A model generated the notes under the pieces. It was not told the DNA's origin, ran no database searches, and saw nothing but the letters and a program-made list of their open reading frames with translations. This document shows, one piece after another, positions 48,861 through 61,500 of a stretch of DNA of 64,000 nt; positions within the stretch are counted from its first letter, which is position 1, and the number at the start of each line of letters is the position of its first letter. The DNA comes from Desmodesmus armatus (lineage: Eukaryota > Chlorophyta > Chlorophyceae > Sphaeropleales > Scenedesmaceae). The stretch lies in assembly GCA_007449985.2 (NCBI GenBank), contig VIIQ02000614.1:620001-684000 (forward strand), in the 5' to 3' direction. The position numbers were made by a program, and so were the translations under genes.

Positions 48861-49377
48861 CCTGGGAACTGGCCACGAAGACGCTGTAAGTAAGATTCAA
48901 TCGATACGTTCAAGCCAATGTGCTGTAGGAACGATGATCTGCTGCTTGCTGCCGGTGGTGATCTAAGCGCGGGACAAGCAGCACAGGTCACTTGAGCTGT
49001 ATCGGTCGCAGTCGAGAGTGCATGCGCAGAGATGCGTGAACTGCAGTTGATGCTTGAGTGTAGTCTACAGCTGCGGCTTGTCTTGAGGGAGGCAAAAGCC
49101 TGAAACACAGGAGTGACCAGTATTTTCATGGCCATGATGCGACGGTGCACCTGAACCCTTCTATGTGGTGTGCGGTGGAGACCGTGATGCTTGCTCTCAC
49201 TGAGCTCCATCAACCCTCTCAAACCCACGTACAGATGCACAGCCCCTGTTCTTACACACACAACCCCCCTCGCGCCCCTCACCTCAGTGGCAGGGCCCTG
49301 CCAACCCACCACCACTACCCTTCCCTCATCCATATGCCAAAATAATGCTGTGTTTAACGCCACTGTGACCTGCTTGA
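48861..49377. other. Interval between the Nudix gene and CSN8
   Basis: 517 bp, no gene recognised. Should hold the Nudix promoter and the CSN8 3' end; TTACA at about 49254 (TGTAA on the minus strand) is a candidate polyadenylation signal. Confidence 0.45.
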
Positions 49378-51448
49378 TCAGCTCTCAAGCTTGACCATAT
49401 ACTGCGCCAACTGCTGCAAGTTCTCATAGCTGTCCAGCCCCTCACCCCCTGCTGCCTGCACCACTGTGGTGTACATCCCACTCTCCATATCCTGCTTCCA
49501 GCCGGCCCCCTCCACTAGGTGGGCCAACTCCCCCTCACTCACACCCAGCAGGGAGGCAGCCTTGCTGGGGGCCAGTAGGGAGTAGCCCTGGGACAGCAGC
49601 TGCAACATCTCAGCCCGGGTCTTCACCACCAGCGCGTCGATGATGGGACGGACCTGTGATGATTACAAGGCCATGAAGCGAAAGCAGGGAAAGAGAGCAG
49701 GGCAGCAGTAAGTGGGTGCCTCAGCCCAGTGTACGTGGCAGCTGCGCTGATAACACACTTACAGGGCCTTGCTGCGGGCACAAAAGCATCCCCGGCAAGT
49801 TGCATGGTGTGGTGGCCCCCTGTGCAGCGCTGTGGGTCTCATGCATATGCATACAAACCAAACACAGCCTACACAACCTCAGGCTCCCACAGGCTCCCTT
49901 ATTAAACCACCACTGACCTCTCCCTATATCACTGGCATGTTGGGCGCGTTGTCAGGAGCATACTAAGCCAATATTTGCACTTCCCCCCCCCCCTCACCCA
50001 GCTGACTGCAGCCACAGCTGCTCAAGCACTACGCGGCAATTCCAACCCACTTGTTTTACTGACACATCAGCGCTCGGTTGTCCTGGTAACAACACAGTAC
50101 TGCTACGCTTTCCCTGGCCTTCATCAACATGATCAGATCAGTCACCACCAGGCATGTGTCAGCACACTCCCAGGCTCAGCGCCCACCTGCTGGCTCCACT
50201 GGTAGCCCTGCAGCGCCTGCCATATGCCCTGGTAGTGCTTGTTCCAAAAGTACTGCAGCAGCCGCCATATGGCATCCAGCTCAGGGTTCTCCTGCAAATG
50301 ATGAGTAAACAGCACACAGACATGACTAATCATCCACACACCCACTGCTTGATCTGGTGACAGGGGCCCTATGCCTACTCAGAATACCGGGACGGTAAGC
50401 CCACTCATGATCTTGTGTTTAAATTTACGCCTACTCGTCACGTACTTATAATGAATCAAAGTCCCGTCAACACACAGAGCAGCCCTGGTGCACCTGGCTG
50501 CAACAGCTGCATGGCCACTGCACTTGCTGTGGGCACTGGACAAGCGCAGTTTCAACACCAGCTGCACTTGCTGCAAGCACCAAGGGAGTGCAAGTGACTT
50601 GCCAGCTGCACTTGCTGTGATGACTGAGGCAGTGCAAGTTTACTCCCAGCTGCAGCATGCTACTGATGCCGCTGTGCTGGGGACAGCAGGGTGCACCAGC
50701 ACGCAGCACTGCCATGTGTGCCCAGCGAGCGCATAGGGGAGAAGCCCTGCTGCCACCACACGTGCTGACACGTACCCGCTTGGCTTCGACAGGGATACGT
50801 TTCCACAAGAAGCGTGCATCCTCCCTGCAGGAGCAGCGATACCAGAATATCCAGTGACGTTTGTCAAGGCAGTACTCAGCAGCAGCAGGGTAGGCACCTC
50901 CAAGGTCGCCTAGTGTGATACTGCAGGCGGAGCCAGGCACGCTTGCTGCAGCCAGTGTCTCAAACGGGTGCTGTTTTTTTATGTGTAGCGATCCGAAGCA
51001 GGGAATCAGTAGCTGAAGCTGCCAGGCCGGTCCAAGGTAGCATGATGGGACCCGCGGCCTGTCGCAAGGGAAACATGCTTCTGTAGCCTGTTGCCAGGAC
51101 AGGTGGCCTGCAGGCTCAACTCAGCTGAAGACGTGAAGAAAGCTCGAGACATCGAACATCTGCTGATGCCACACTCACAGCTGCTGGTTGTAGATGAGCC
51201 CCAGGATATGCAGCGCATGAGGCCATTGCAGCAGCACGTTGGGGTTGCTGGACTGCGGCACAAGGCAGGGGAGGGGTCAGACACTGTGCTGAATGGTAGC
51301 ATCATGCTGGATCACGATGCTAGGCATGCTGTGGCGTCCTAGGCAACCCCACCTCTAGCTCCGCTGCGTCTAGGATTGCTGCTATCCGGTCATACTGCTG
51401 GTTGGCCAGGGCAGACTGCACTGCTGCATCCACGCCGGGGGGCGCCAT
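49378..51448 (-). CDS. CSN8: COP9 signalosome subunit 8, 5 exons
   Basis: Subunit of the COP9 signalosome, which removes NEDD8/RUB from cullins. Minus-strand exons 51448-51353, 51252-51179, 50824-50776, 50291-50187 and 49653-49378 join with phases 0, 2, 0, 0 to 199 residues, the normal CSN8 length. Seen in order: LANQQYDRIAAILDAAELE, then WPHALHILGLIYNQQL, ARFLWKRIP, LDAIWRLLQYFWNKHYQGIW with a WSQQ turn, and RAEMLQLLSQGYS followed by ASLLGVSEGELAHLV. The last is the winged-helix PCI half, with the final helix NLQQLAQYMVKLE. Start context is AACAGCATGGCG. The other PCI candidates (eIF3k, Rpn12) fit less well because of the LWKRIP motif and the C-terminal helix. Divergent from the ankyrin gene (335 bp). 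Confidence 0.92.
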
Positions 51449-51783
51449 GCTGTTGCTGGAGTTTGCTGTTGCCGCTGCTGCTGTTGCAGTGAATGGCAAG
51501 GTGATACAGGGATGTGATGTGGTCTTTGATGATCTGAGGGGACACAGAAGGTGTTCTAAAACAACGCGCCTCGCACTGGAAAAAGCCTCAAAACAACGAT
51601 TTTGAAGTATATGAGCCTGTGTGGTTCTGTTGCAACCAAGTGGATGCAGTGACTAACCTGGTGATCCGCGAAACCTGATCCGCATGGTACTCTGAGGTAC
51701 TTGTCCTGTACCAGCTGCACCCCACCGCCTCTTTCCTGTCTTTGACATTTGCTACACCTGAACCGTAATTGAAGGCCTGCGAT
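51449..51783. promoter_or_regulatory. Divergent promoter region of CSN8 and the ankyrin gene
   Basis: 335 bp between opposite start codons; no specific elements recognised. Confidence 0.45.
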
Positions 51784-54376
51784 ATGTCAGCACCCCCAAC
51801 CGAAACAACTGCAGCAGGTGGTGAGCCCAAGCCTATTCCACCCCCTCCCCCAATGGACCCCAACCTTCCCCTAGCGCTTGCCAGAGACAACAAAGCAGCA
51901 GAGCTTGCTGCTCTGATACAGTCAGGCTGGCCAGTGAACACAGGGAACAAGGTGGGGTGGGGGTCTGCTCAAGCTCTGCTCCACTTCTCTCAACATGATC
52001 CTGATATCTTCACCCTATCCAAGGCACTGCTTACCTGTTGATATGGGCGTTTATTGCTGCAGATGGGTCAAACGCCCCTGCATGTGGCAGCCCTGTGGGG
52101 CAACCTGGATGCTGTGCGTGTGCTGATACAGTCTGGAGCCAACGTGAACGCACAAAACATGAGGTGCGCAAGCAGCAGCAGTGTGCGCAGCCCTCACAAT
52201 CCCCACGCGCGCCACAATTCCACTGTGTGTGGGTTGGCAGAGTGCATGCACCTGCCTCGCAGCCCGGAGTGCTTGAGGGTGCAATCAGCATTTCACAGCA
52301 GTGGTGTGAAGGGGTCCTGCACCTCTGTTCTACTTTACACACCTCTGCATCTCCTGCAAGGGCGAGCAGGCTGCGCCTGACCCTATCATGCAGTAACAAT
52401 CAACCGCCATGGTACAAGCTCGCTAGCCCCCCCCTCCTGCTGCTACTCTCCACCTGGATAGCGCTAGCCCCCCCCCCCCCCCCCGCACCCTCCGCCCCAT
52501 GCTACTCAGAACCGCTGCCGCCCCGGTGTGATTGCTGCACGCCCGCCCCCGCAGGGGCAGCACCCCCCTGCACTTTGCTGCAGCAGCCAAGCAGCAGGCC
52601 CTAGCAGTGTGTCAGCTGCTGATAGCCTCAGGGGCCATACCCGGCCAGCCTGACTTCCACGGCTACTTGCCCTACGAGCAGGCGGAGCAGCCTGAAGTGC
52701 GGGTGCTGCTGGGGGGGCCAGACCAGCGCCTCTTTGACTATGCAGGTGAGGGAGTGTTCACTTCTTTTCCCCTCCGTTACTTCAACGTATTACTGGGGTT
52801 TTTGGTTGCTTTCTTCAGCCGCTCCAGCCAAGTGGACTGAGGCAGCACCTCACCCACCCCTCAAAAAGCTTGGTGAGGCTATTGGGCCCAGCATGACAAG
52901 GTTGAGCAGCGCAGCAGGTTTGTTTTTTGGGGGAAAGGGGCCCAGGGTGGATGTCATGCTGACCAGTCGGAGTGATGACAGGCTAGTGTGTATGTCATGT
53001 CTGCTCCTGTGTGCAGAGGAGGGTCGTGTTGAGGAGCTGCGGCAGCTGCTGTTGTCGGGTGTGGTGAAGTCCCTCAAGGTTGTCGACAGTGACGGCCACC
53101 ATGTGCTCAACATTGCCATACAGCACAAGCAGGACAAGGTGGTGCAGGTGAGGGGGGGGGGTCAAGGGGCTGTTGGGCAAAGCTGGGATGTTTCAGCAGT
53201 TGTTGAGGCACAGGTTTGTTGGGAGCATGCACCAAGGGAGAAGGGGCGAGGGTGGGGGGAGAGGCTGTTCAGCACAAGCATGGCGTAAGGGTGCAGGTTG
53301 GCGGGGGGGGGGGGGGGAGCCCTGGGACATCTGGCAGAAGCAGTATTTTGGTGCAGGTTGCGCGACCAGGGGGGAAGAGGGGGGGGGGGGGTGTCAGCAC
53401 AAACAAGACAAGGTGGTGCAGGTGAGGGGGGTGGGGGGTCAAGCGCCAGAACATCTAGCACAAGCAGTGGTTCAAGTGCAGGTTGCGCGGGGAGGAGGGG
53501 TGGATATTCAACACAAGCAGGACAAGGTGGTGCAGGTGAGGGGGGGTGGGCAGCTGGGCATAGCCGGGACATCTAGCATAACAGTGGTTCAGGTGCAAAT
53601 TGCGCGGTTCTGGAGGGGCAGCCCGGGGGGGGGGGGGGGGCGGCGGAGGCGGCGGCTGTTCAACACAAGCAGGACAAGGTGGTGCAGGTGAGGCAGGGCT
53701 CCGGTAGGCGTCGGGGCAAAGCTGGCATAATCAGCACCCGCACAGTTTAAAATGAATCCTGCACCGAGCAGTGTTGCCTCCATTGCCACCACCACTCCCC
53801 CCCCCCCTCCCAACACACTCTCCCCCCCCCCCTCGTCGCTCACCACCACAACCACCCGTCGCTGACAACCACCGCCCCCACCACCTCACCGCCGCCGCCA
53901 CCACCGCTCGCCCGCCATTGTGTCATCCCCATTGCTTTTCAGCTGCTGCTAGGCATGGACCCAGAGCTGGCAATTCTGCCAGACATGACCGCCAACACCC
54001 CCCTGCACCACGCAGCTGAGACAGGCAACGCTGCGCTTGTTCAGCAGCTGCTGGGGTTCAAGCCGCAGCTGGACATGCAGAACCTCAACATGTGCGAGTA
54101 CAGCACCGGGCAGTGGGTGGTGGGAGACGACCCCATCATGCCTGTGGACAAGGTGAGGGCGAGTGTGCGCGGTCTCGTAAGAAACGCGTACTTCTAGTGT
54201 ACTGATGTGCGCTGTTTCGTCCCATATCATTTTGACCAACGTGCTACACTGCTCTTGGATGTCCGGCACTTGGGATAGGGCACTCGTACCGGACACTTGG
54301 TTGCTGATGCAGCTGTGCTCCTTGAGGAGTACAGCTGCATCAGCAACCATGTGTCCGGTACGAGTGCCCCCTTGGT

Positions 54377-54453
<77 letters not shown>

Positions 54454-56480
54454 AACTGGGTCAGGGCCACGCCTGACCGCTATACAGGGGGGCTGGCAAA
54501 CCTGCACATGCTGCTGGTGGCTATTGCATGGTCTATGTGCACAAGTGCATGCATTCTTTCTTATCTGTAAGTGCTGCGCTCATGTGTGTTCAGCAAGGAT
54601 GTGGTGAGGCATGCATGCACAGGTACGTCTACCACAGTCTGGCAGTGCTGGCAGCAGGCCACCACCTTACAGGGTCAAAATTGGCGGCTTCTTTCTTCAT
54701 CTTACCCCCATGTTGCACATGTGTTGTGTCTGTGCTGTGCAGACGCCGCTGCACCTTGCGGTTGAGGCTGGTGCTGCTGATATCGTCAAGCTGCTGCTAG
54801 CTGCAGGTGCGCAAGCCTGCGGTCCTATTGTCCAGGGTGGTGGACCACTGCCAGTACACGTGCACGTGTTTTGCTGGCTGTAGCAATCACAGCTAGCAGG
54901 TGCACTCAGTTCAATCAGTAGGTGCACGAGCCACATCTCTGATAGCCTGCAGCCCCAAATTGTGGAACAAGACAGTTAGCATCTGCAAGTGCTGCAGCAC
55001 AGGCTGCTTGCCGAACACCATCAGCAACGGGCCGTGGTCACTGACGGCACAGCCTCACGTTCATTCGATTGTGGGTGTGATTTGACATGTGAAGGGGTAG
55101 GTGTGACAATGTGCTGCTGTGTGTGATGCAGGAGCCAACCCTAATCTGCTGGATTATGATGGCGCCTCACCCCTGCACATGGTGAGCGTGCCAGCCACAG
55201 CACAGCACAGCACACGATTGCACCTGCTTTGGCTGTTTCAGACAGCAGGCACAAAGGTGCAGGATGCAACTGCGCCCATCCTTTTTTGAAACACACTGTC
55301 ACACTTTCACACCTCCTCCTCCTCCTCCCCCCCCCCCTCCTCCCCCCCCCCCCCCCCTTCTGTTCTCCATCCCCCAGGCTGTTGAGGCTCAGGATGAGGC
55401 GATGTTAGAGGTGCTGCTGCAAGGGGGAGCAAACCCCAGCCAGCCCAACAAGGACGTAACAAGGTGCGTGGAGCTACATGTCACCTTGAATATGGATCAT
55501 TGGCGGTATGCTGAGAAAGAGTGCATGTGTTTCCTCGTGACAACCCTGGCACCACGATGGCGAAATGATGAAGCTGCATATCTACATGCAAGTTCAGCAG
55601 TTGCACCCACATCTTCAAGTATTGCACAACTGCTGCCAGAGGTTCCAGGCTCCACCCAGAACCCCTGCCACTCCTCCCTCTGCTTCCCTCCCTCTCATTT
55701 ATTCACTCCTCTCCCCCCCCCCCCCCCCCCCCACACACACACAATCTAACCACGCCACGCCCTTCACGTGTGTCACACGCAGTGCGTTGCATGCAGCCGC
55801 CCAGCGCGGCTCGTTGCGTCTGCTGCAGCAGCTGCTTGCCGCCAAGGCTGAGGTGGGCCTGGCAGACGCCAAGGGCTGGACGCCGCTGCACCTGTCAGCA
55901 CGGGGCGGCAATGCGCCCAAGGTCCAGGCCCTGCTGGAGGCGGGGGCACAGCCCGCAGCAGTCAACAGCCAGGGCAACACATCACTGCACCTGGTGAGGG
56001 GGCTGTGCTGGCGATGGGTGAAGGCACAGTGGGGAGGGACTTGGGGTTTGATTGATGAGGTGATGTGATGCCTCGTAAGTTTTGTTGGAGTGCAGCTGCT
56101 GTGTTGAGCCTTTCAGCAAAGCGGTGTGGCATCAATGCACGTGCAGTACTGCTCGATTACCTTCTTTTACTCGGGTCAGTCGCACATTCACCACCTTTTC
56201 AGTCGTCCCTCTGGTGTAGTGGGATGGTGGAAGCCTGGTAGCAACAGCTGACACTGTCAGCTGTTGACAAGCTTATGTGCGAGTTGTTTTAAACTTTTGC
56301 TTGTACTGTGTGTTGTGCCTGCAGGCGAGTGTCAACGGCCACACCAAGGTTGTTGAGCTGCTGCTGGCTGGTGGGGCTGACCCCTTGGTGCAGAACAAGG
56401 AGGGCCGCACAGCAGTGGACATGGCCAAGACACCGGAGCTGGCACAGCAGTTGAAGGCACACACGACAGGCAGCAGTTGA
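51784..56480 (+). CDS. Ankyrin-repeat protein, 11 exons
   Basis: A protein-interaction scaffold of about 488 residues. Exons: 51784-51951, 52063-52163, 52555-52745, 52819-52917, 53017-53147, 53943-54152, 54743-54806, 55132-55181, 55378-55463, 55783-55993, 56325-56480. All junction phases agree. After a Pro-rich start (PIPPPPPMDP) there are about nine ankyrin repeats, with TPLHVAALWGN, TPLHFAAAAKQ, TPLHHAAETGN, TPLHLAVEAG, SPLHM, SALHAAAQRGS, TPLHLSARGGN, TSLHL and a degenerate last RTAVDMA. A linker (KKLGEAIGPSMTRLSS) sits between repeats 3 and 4, and an acidic loop (QWVVGDDPIMPVDK) before repeat 6. No other domain, so function cannot be named. Intron 5 carries tandem copies of the exon 5 end, and intron 6 carries a long hairpin plus an ACT microsatellite. 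Confidence 0.9.
53395..53687 (+). repeat. Three tandem copies of the ankyrin exon 5 end plus 5' splice site
   Basis: The exon 5 end (CACAAGCAGGACAAGGTGG to TGCAG, then GTGAGG, 53147) recurs ending at 53421, 53535 and 53687, each followed by GTGAGG. A partial copy is near 53270. Units of about 115-150 bp also share TGCAGGTTGCGCG and G-rich stretches. Each copy is a ready-made 5' splice site. Confidence 0.88.
54278..54370. repeat. Near-perfect 44-bp-stem hairpin in ankyrin intron 6
   Basis: Arms GGGCACTCGTACCGGACAC... and its complement are separated by a TTGA loop. One T-T mismatch and one G-T pair were counted in about 44 pairs. It could be a tiny palindromic transposon relic or a small-RNA precursor; an ACT microsatellite follows at once. 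Confidence 0.88.
54376..54453. repeat. (ACT)n microsatellite
   Basis: About 25 uninterrupted TAC/ACT units, directly 3' of the hairpin. Confidence 0.92.
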
Positions 56481-58549
56481 GGCTGGTGGGGTGGGCAGCT
56501 GGGTGTAGTGTGTGGCTTGGTGGCGGGTATCGGCCAGGAGCGGTAGGCCTTTCGTATGGTATATAGAGTGTGTGTGGATGGGGGAGGGGGTGAGTGCACA
56601 CATGTGTGCATGCACGTGCATGTGTGGCTGTGCCCCAACTGTTCCTGACCCTTGGCTGCTGATAGTCACCAGTCATGACTGGTCAATGTGTGCTTGTGCA
56701 GATGGTGTACAGAGGGCAGCTGCACGTAGTGGCTCTGTGTGTGGGCTGTAGCTGTGGTGGCTGTTGGGCTTGTCTCGATGTGGTGGCTCGGCTGAGGTGA
56801 AGGCCATATGGCAAACCCTTTGTGTGTGGAGCAGTGGGGATTGTGGTGCCTGACGACTTGCACTGATTGGTCAGACATTGTTTTGTAAAGGCACTGCAAT
56901 GTGGTAGCTGTGGCATTGTGCCAGATCAGTAGGAATGTTGTGGCACAAGCGTACACATCACCATCACTGTGTGACAGTGTGTTGCTCTAGTGCAACAATG
57001 CACATGTAGCCCAGGCCTTGTGCTGGGGTTTGTGTTCTTGCACCATATGCATGCCCAACCTCGAGGGTTGATTCTCCTGGCATGCTGCGGCAGTGACCTG
57101 CTCACAAGGTGACAGGTGACACTCAACTGGTTTCAAGTAGGAGCTGTAGCACCGCCCACAACACTGCATTGTGAAGATAAGGTCTAGGGCAGGTTACATC
57201 GCACTGTCAAGACTTGCAACAGCACCGACAACCACATGTGCCTGCACCACACCTGCCGTTGGCGGAATTACAACCAAAAATCAAAACTTCTGCAGGAGGA
57301 ATCCACACAACTACGAAAGCCACGCTTTCATTAAGCATTGGAACCAATATTGCGGTGGCAGCACCAAGCATGGGTTTAGCGGCCACTCGGGCGGAGAAGA
57401 TCAGCTGAATAGTAAGCGAACAAAGTCAAACTGGCACAAGCCCTGACACTAGCTGCTGCAACGCTCCCTCCAATTGCATCATGAGCATAGCACTCACAGC
57501 TGACAAAGCCGCAAAATTGATCAACGTACAGGGGCAGATTTCGACTTGAAGGGGCTCGTAGCACCTTGATGAAGTCGTTTGTTGGCCTCTCAGCCAATTC
57601 GCCTGGGATGCTGCTGGTGCTTCTTTGGCTTGTAGTGATGCCTACGAGGGACATGCTTGTCTTCTTTGTCTGTTGGGCACGCTCCACACCGTCCTGCGTC
57701 CAGCCCAGCAGGAGCAACAGCAGCAATGCATAGTGAGAGCCATGAAGCCATCTCAAGCTGGCCGGTGCTGTGACTTAGCTGTCAACTGGGGTTACATGAC
57801 GTGCAGTAACATACCACACCACCAGGGCTCAATCCACTGACCTTCAAGTGCTTCAAGGGCATTCCCACATGTGGCCTGGTACTGTGCCGTATACAAGGAT
57901 GGCTATGTCCCCCCTATGGGCACCAGTAACCATGTGACTTAGCAGCTAAGTCACATGGTTACTGGTGCCCATAGGGAGGATACGACTATCCCTGCATACG
58001 GCACAGTACCAGGCCACATGTGGGAACGCCCTTGAAGCGCTTTAAGGCCATTTGATTGAGCCCTGGGTGCGCTGTGTGGCTCATCAAGTCGAGCAGCAGC
58101 ATTGGGCATGTGGTGGGGCCTGGGGCAGCCCCTTGGGTGGTGCATATATCTTGTCGGCTGCTGGCCGCCGGCATTCCCAGCCTGCACAGCCAGCCACCAA
58201 TGACAAGCACGCAAGCAGCAGCCATCAAATAACGCAGTCATCATGAATGGTCAGTTTTACACTTTCCTGATGGGGCCTGTTGGATCACAGCACCATTGCA
58301 GCCAGTGACTGCAGCAGACACCGTACGTTGCGAAGGGGGTGGGCTTGCTTAATGATAATAAGTGTGTGCAAACATGAACTGATCCAACATGCCTGCCTGG
58401 TTGCTGACAGTGCTGGATCAGCAAACTGATCGTTGGTAACAAAGGTTAGTAATCAAACGGCAACGGTATGTGATGTAGAACATGACTGCCCCAAGGAAAC
58501 TGAGGAATGGGTGCTGTGATCCATCAGGTGACAGCCCCCTCCCTGCATA
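56481..58549. other. Interval between the ankyrin gene and the KDZ transposase
   Basis: No gene recognised. TGTAA near 56884 may end the ankyrin transcript. Contains the fold-back element at 57822-58066. If the KDZ gene is a mobile copy, its left end could lie here, but no matching terminal inverted repeat was found on the right side (63074-64000). Confidence 0.45.
57822..58066. mobile_element. 245-bp fold-back element (palindromic MITE-like)
   Basis: Two ~121-bp arms are near-perfect inverted copies around a 3-nt loop (CAG, 57943-57945). The outer end reads CCAGGGCTCAATC on the left and GATTGAGCCCTGG on the right. Similarity is high throughout and exact for the innermost ~25 bp (GTGACTTAG / CTAAGTCAC) and over CCCACATGTGGCCTGGTACT. 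No clear target duplication flanks it. The transcript would be a long double-stranded hairpin. Confidence 0.88.
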
Positions 58550-61500
58550 ATGGGTTTTCAGGGAAAACAGAAACGTGCACTTGATCCAGCAAACTTTGCA
58601 ACCGTTGAGGAGCACGCAGAACAGTTGGAGTTGGCAAACCAAAGAAAGCGTAGAGCCAAACGCCCTGGTCAGCTGCCTCCAAGCTCCCGTGGTCAGCGTA
58701 ACAGATCAGATGGGTGGGACGATGAGTGGGATCAGTGGGATGAAGACGCAGCGGGACACAGCAGACGCAGAGCAGACTTCCCAGACTCAGAATGTACAGA
58801 CTGGGCTGCTCGTAAGCAGGTGGAGGAGGAGCACTGGAGAGCCAACAGGCAGAAGAACCAGCAGATGGCCCAGCAGCATGAGGCCTATGATGGCTGTGCC
58901 ATCTCGCAGCTCAGAGTGGACAGTGCCCTGCACTGTGCCACTCAGGCAATGTCACTTGCAGTTATCAGACACAGCTGCTGCGTCTCGGTCATGCCAGATG
59001 CAGAAGCACTGCAGCTGGCATGCCAGGTGTCCTCACAGCTGCTGGCTGCTGCTCAGCACGACCCAGCTGCAGAGCAGCAACAACAGGAGCAGCAGCAAGG
59101 GCAGGGCGAGCAGCAGCAGCTGCAGCAGCAACGGCAGGGCGAGCAGCAGCAGCTGCAGCAGCAAGGGCAGGGCGAGCAGCAGCAGCAAGGGCAGGGCGAG
59201 CAGCAGCAGCAGGAGCAAAGGCCGCCACCTCACATCACAATAAGCAGCATGCGCGCTGTCGCCTGTCATGTGCTGGGTGCGAGCTTTTGGCTGCCCGTCC
59301 CAACAGTGTCGTGCTCCTGCTGCAACACGGCCTGGGAGCTGCAGCCGTCAGATGCTGGCTTCTTTGGCAACAGCCCGATCACGCCAGGGGTGTGGTTCTG
59401 CACGCAGTTGCTGAACTCGTACACCCTCCTGTACTGCGACGGCGTCAGCGCCACAGCTTATGCTGAGTGCCTCAGCAAGGCTGCAGCCAGGGTGCCCAAC
59501 TACTCTCCTGCACTGCCCAGGACAGTGGCATCCATCAGCAACATTGACGACAGGTAACAGAATGTTTCCATAGCAAGCAGTGCTACTGCGCTGGTGTTTG
59601 TGCTAACTGCAGTTGCATGTTTTTTCTTGTAGGCAGCTGCGCAGTGCGTGGCAGGAGTGGCGGCGCATCAGCAAGGCGCAGCATTACAGCAGTAACAGCA
59701 CGCCTGGGCAAGCAGGAGCTGGGCCCAGCCGCTTGCTGCCCTGCTTGCGCAGCAGTGCCCCTAGGTCCTGATGCGCAGGAGACAGGTAACACACAACGCA
59801 CCCAGCAGCGCTTTCATGGCCTCTGTCATGCCTTGTTCACAGTGGGGCAGTTCGAGCTGCACAGTCGACCCCCCCCCCCCCTTGTCGCCCTCTTTCCGGC
59901 TTACTCTCTGCTGCCCCGCCGGCTTGTCCTTGTGCAGCGTTGCCTTGCGCACTGCATGAGCACACCGCCTGGGCCCTCCTCAAGGATGACAACGGTCAGC
60001 CAGACGAGGCAGCCATCCAAGCCGCACAGCAGGCTGGGCTGCTGCCAGGTGGGTTTGTTGTCAGTGGCGCATGTTCAAACAGGGTGCGCGCTCAGCGCCA
60101 AGATGACGTCAGAAACTGCAACCTGCACGAGTGCCTACGAATGCAACTTGCATGTGTGCGGACGGAGTGAATGGGCCGATGGCCTCCATATTGCTTTGTG
60201 TATGCTGTTGTAGGTGCTGTGCACATGCCCACCACAGGCCCCACAGGGAAGCCCTTCCTGACAGCGGCTTGCTTTGATGGCAACGCCAAGGCAAACCGTC
60301 TAGCTTCTGCGGGCAAGTGCAGGGCCAACGTGGTGTCTGACACGTCGGGCGACACCCTCTTCTTTGGACCTGTGCACCAGGAGCTGTGGAAGCTGCACAG
60401 TGCAGGGCCGCTGCCGCTCAGCGCAGCCTACCCTGGCAGCAGTGGCAGCGGCCCAGATGACGGCAGCAGTGATGGCAGTGCAGCAGGAAGCGGCAGCAGC
60501 AGCGGGGCTGCCTGCAGCGGAGCCCTTGGCCCCGACAGCGCAGCGGCAGCAGGTGATGATGAGCTGATGGTTGAGGCACAGGTGGAGCACAACTGCCATC
60601 CCAACATGTCATGTGCTAGGGAGTCATCAGTCAGCAGCGGCATCAGCGACGAGCATGGCGTGGTGGGGGCAGTGTGCGCTCACGGTCAGCCGCTGCTGGA
60701 CCTGATGATGGCAATGCCAGCCCCGGAGCGCCTCCTGTACTACGACCTGGGGTCGTCCTACCTGGCTTGCCTGGTGGACCTTGGAGTGATGTACCTTGAC
60801 ACAGGGTGCATCTTCTCGGCTCACTGGCGCCTGCACATGCCTGGTGTGCCTCCGTTCGACATCAAGCTGCCCTGGTGGCATGCACGCGGCCATGGAGAGG
60901 ACTGCTACCTCAAGAACTCTGGCTTCTACAAGCTTGGTGAGCGTGCGCACAATGGGTTCCAGCCAGGTACCAAAACAGTCTTCTTGATTTGTTTCTCAAA
61001 CCTCTCCGTCCCAGAGTGTCTCATGCAGCATCTCTGTGCAGCATGTGCAGCGTCACCAGAAGGAAGTAATATTTCCGCTTACGTAGCATCTGCTGTGGAC
61101 ACCTGCGAGTGCAGCAACGCATTGGTGTACACATGTTGAAGCTGGTGGTGTGCCCATCGCTGCCTTGTCAGGTGCCGGCCGCAGGGTGGGTGAGAACATG
61201 GAGCAGGCATGGGCGCAGCTGCGCCCTGTGATGAAGCTCACACGGTACATGACCAAGCAGGGTTATGTGACCGGCCTTGACGACGCCTTGCTGCAGATTG
61301 CAGACGACAAGCTGCTTGAGTTTGTGGCGTCGCTGGTCCGCGCGGACAAGGCTTGCCGCAAAAAGCTGGGTAGGTGCAGTCAGCACCCCTCCTCCATGCC
61401 TGCACAGCATGCGTTTGTTTCCATGACTTCACTGGCCGCCTTATGGCTACCCCTGCATCCATTCAGCTGCCGGCGCTGGAGCTGCTGGTGGTGGTGTTTA

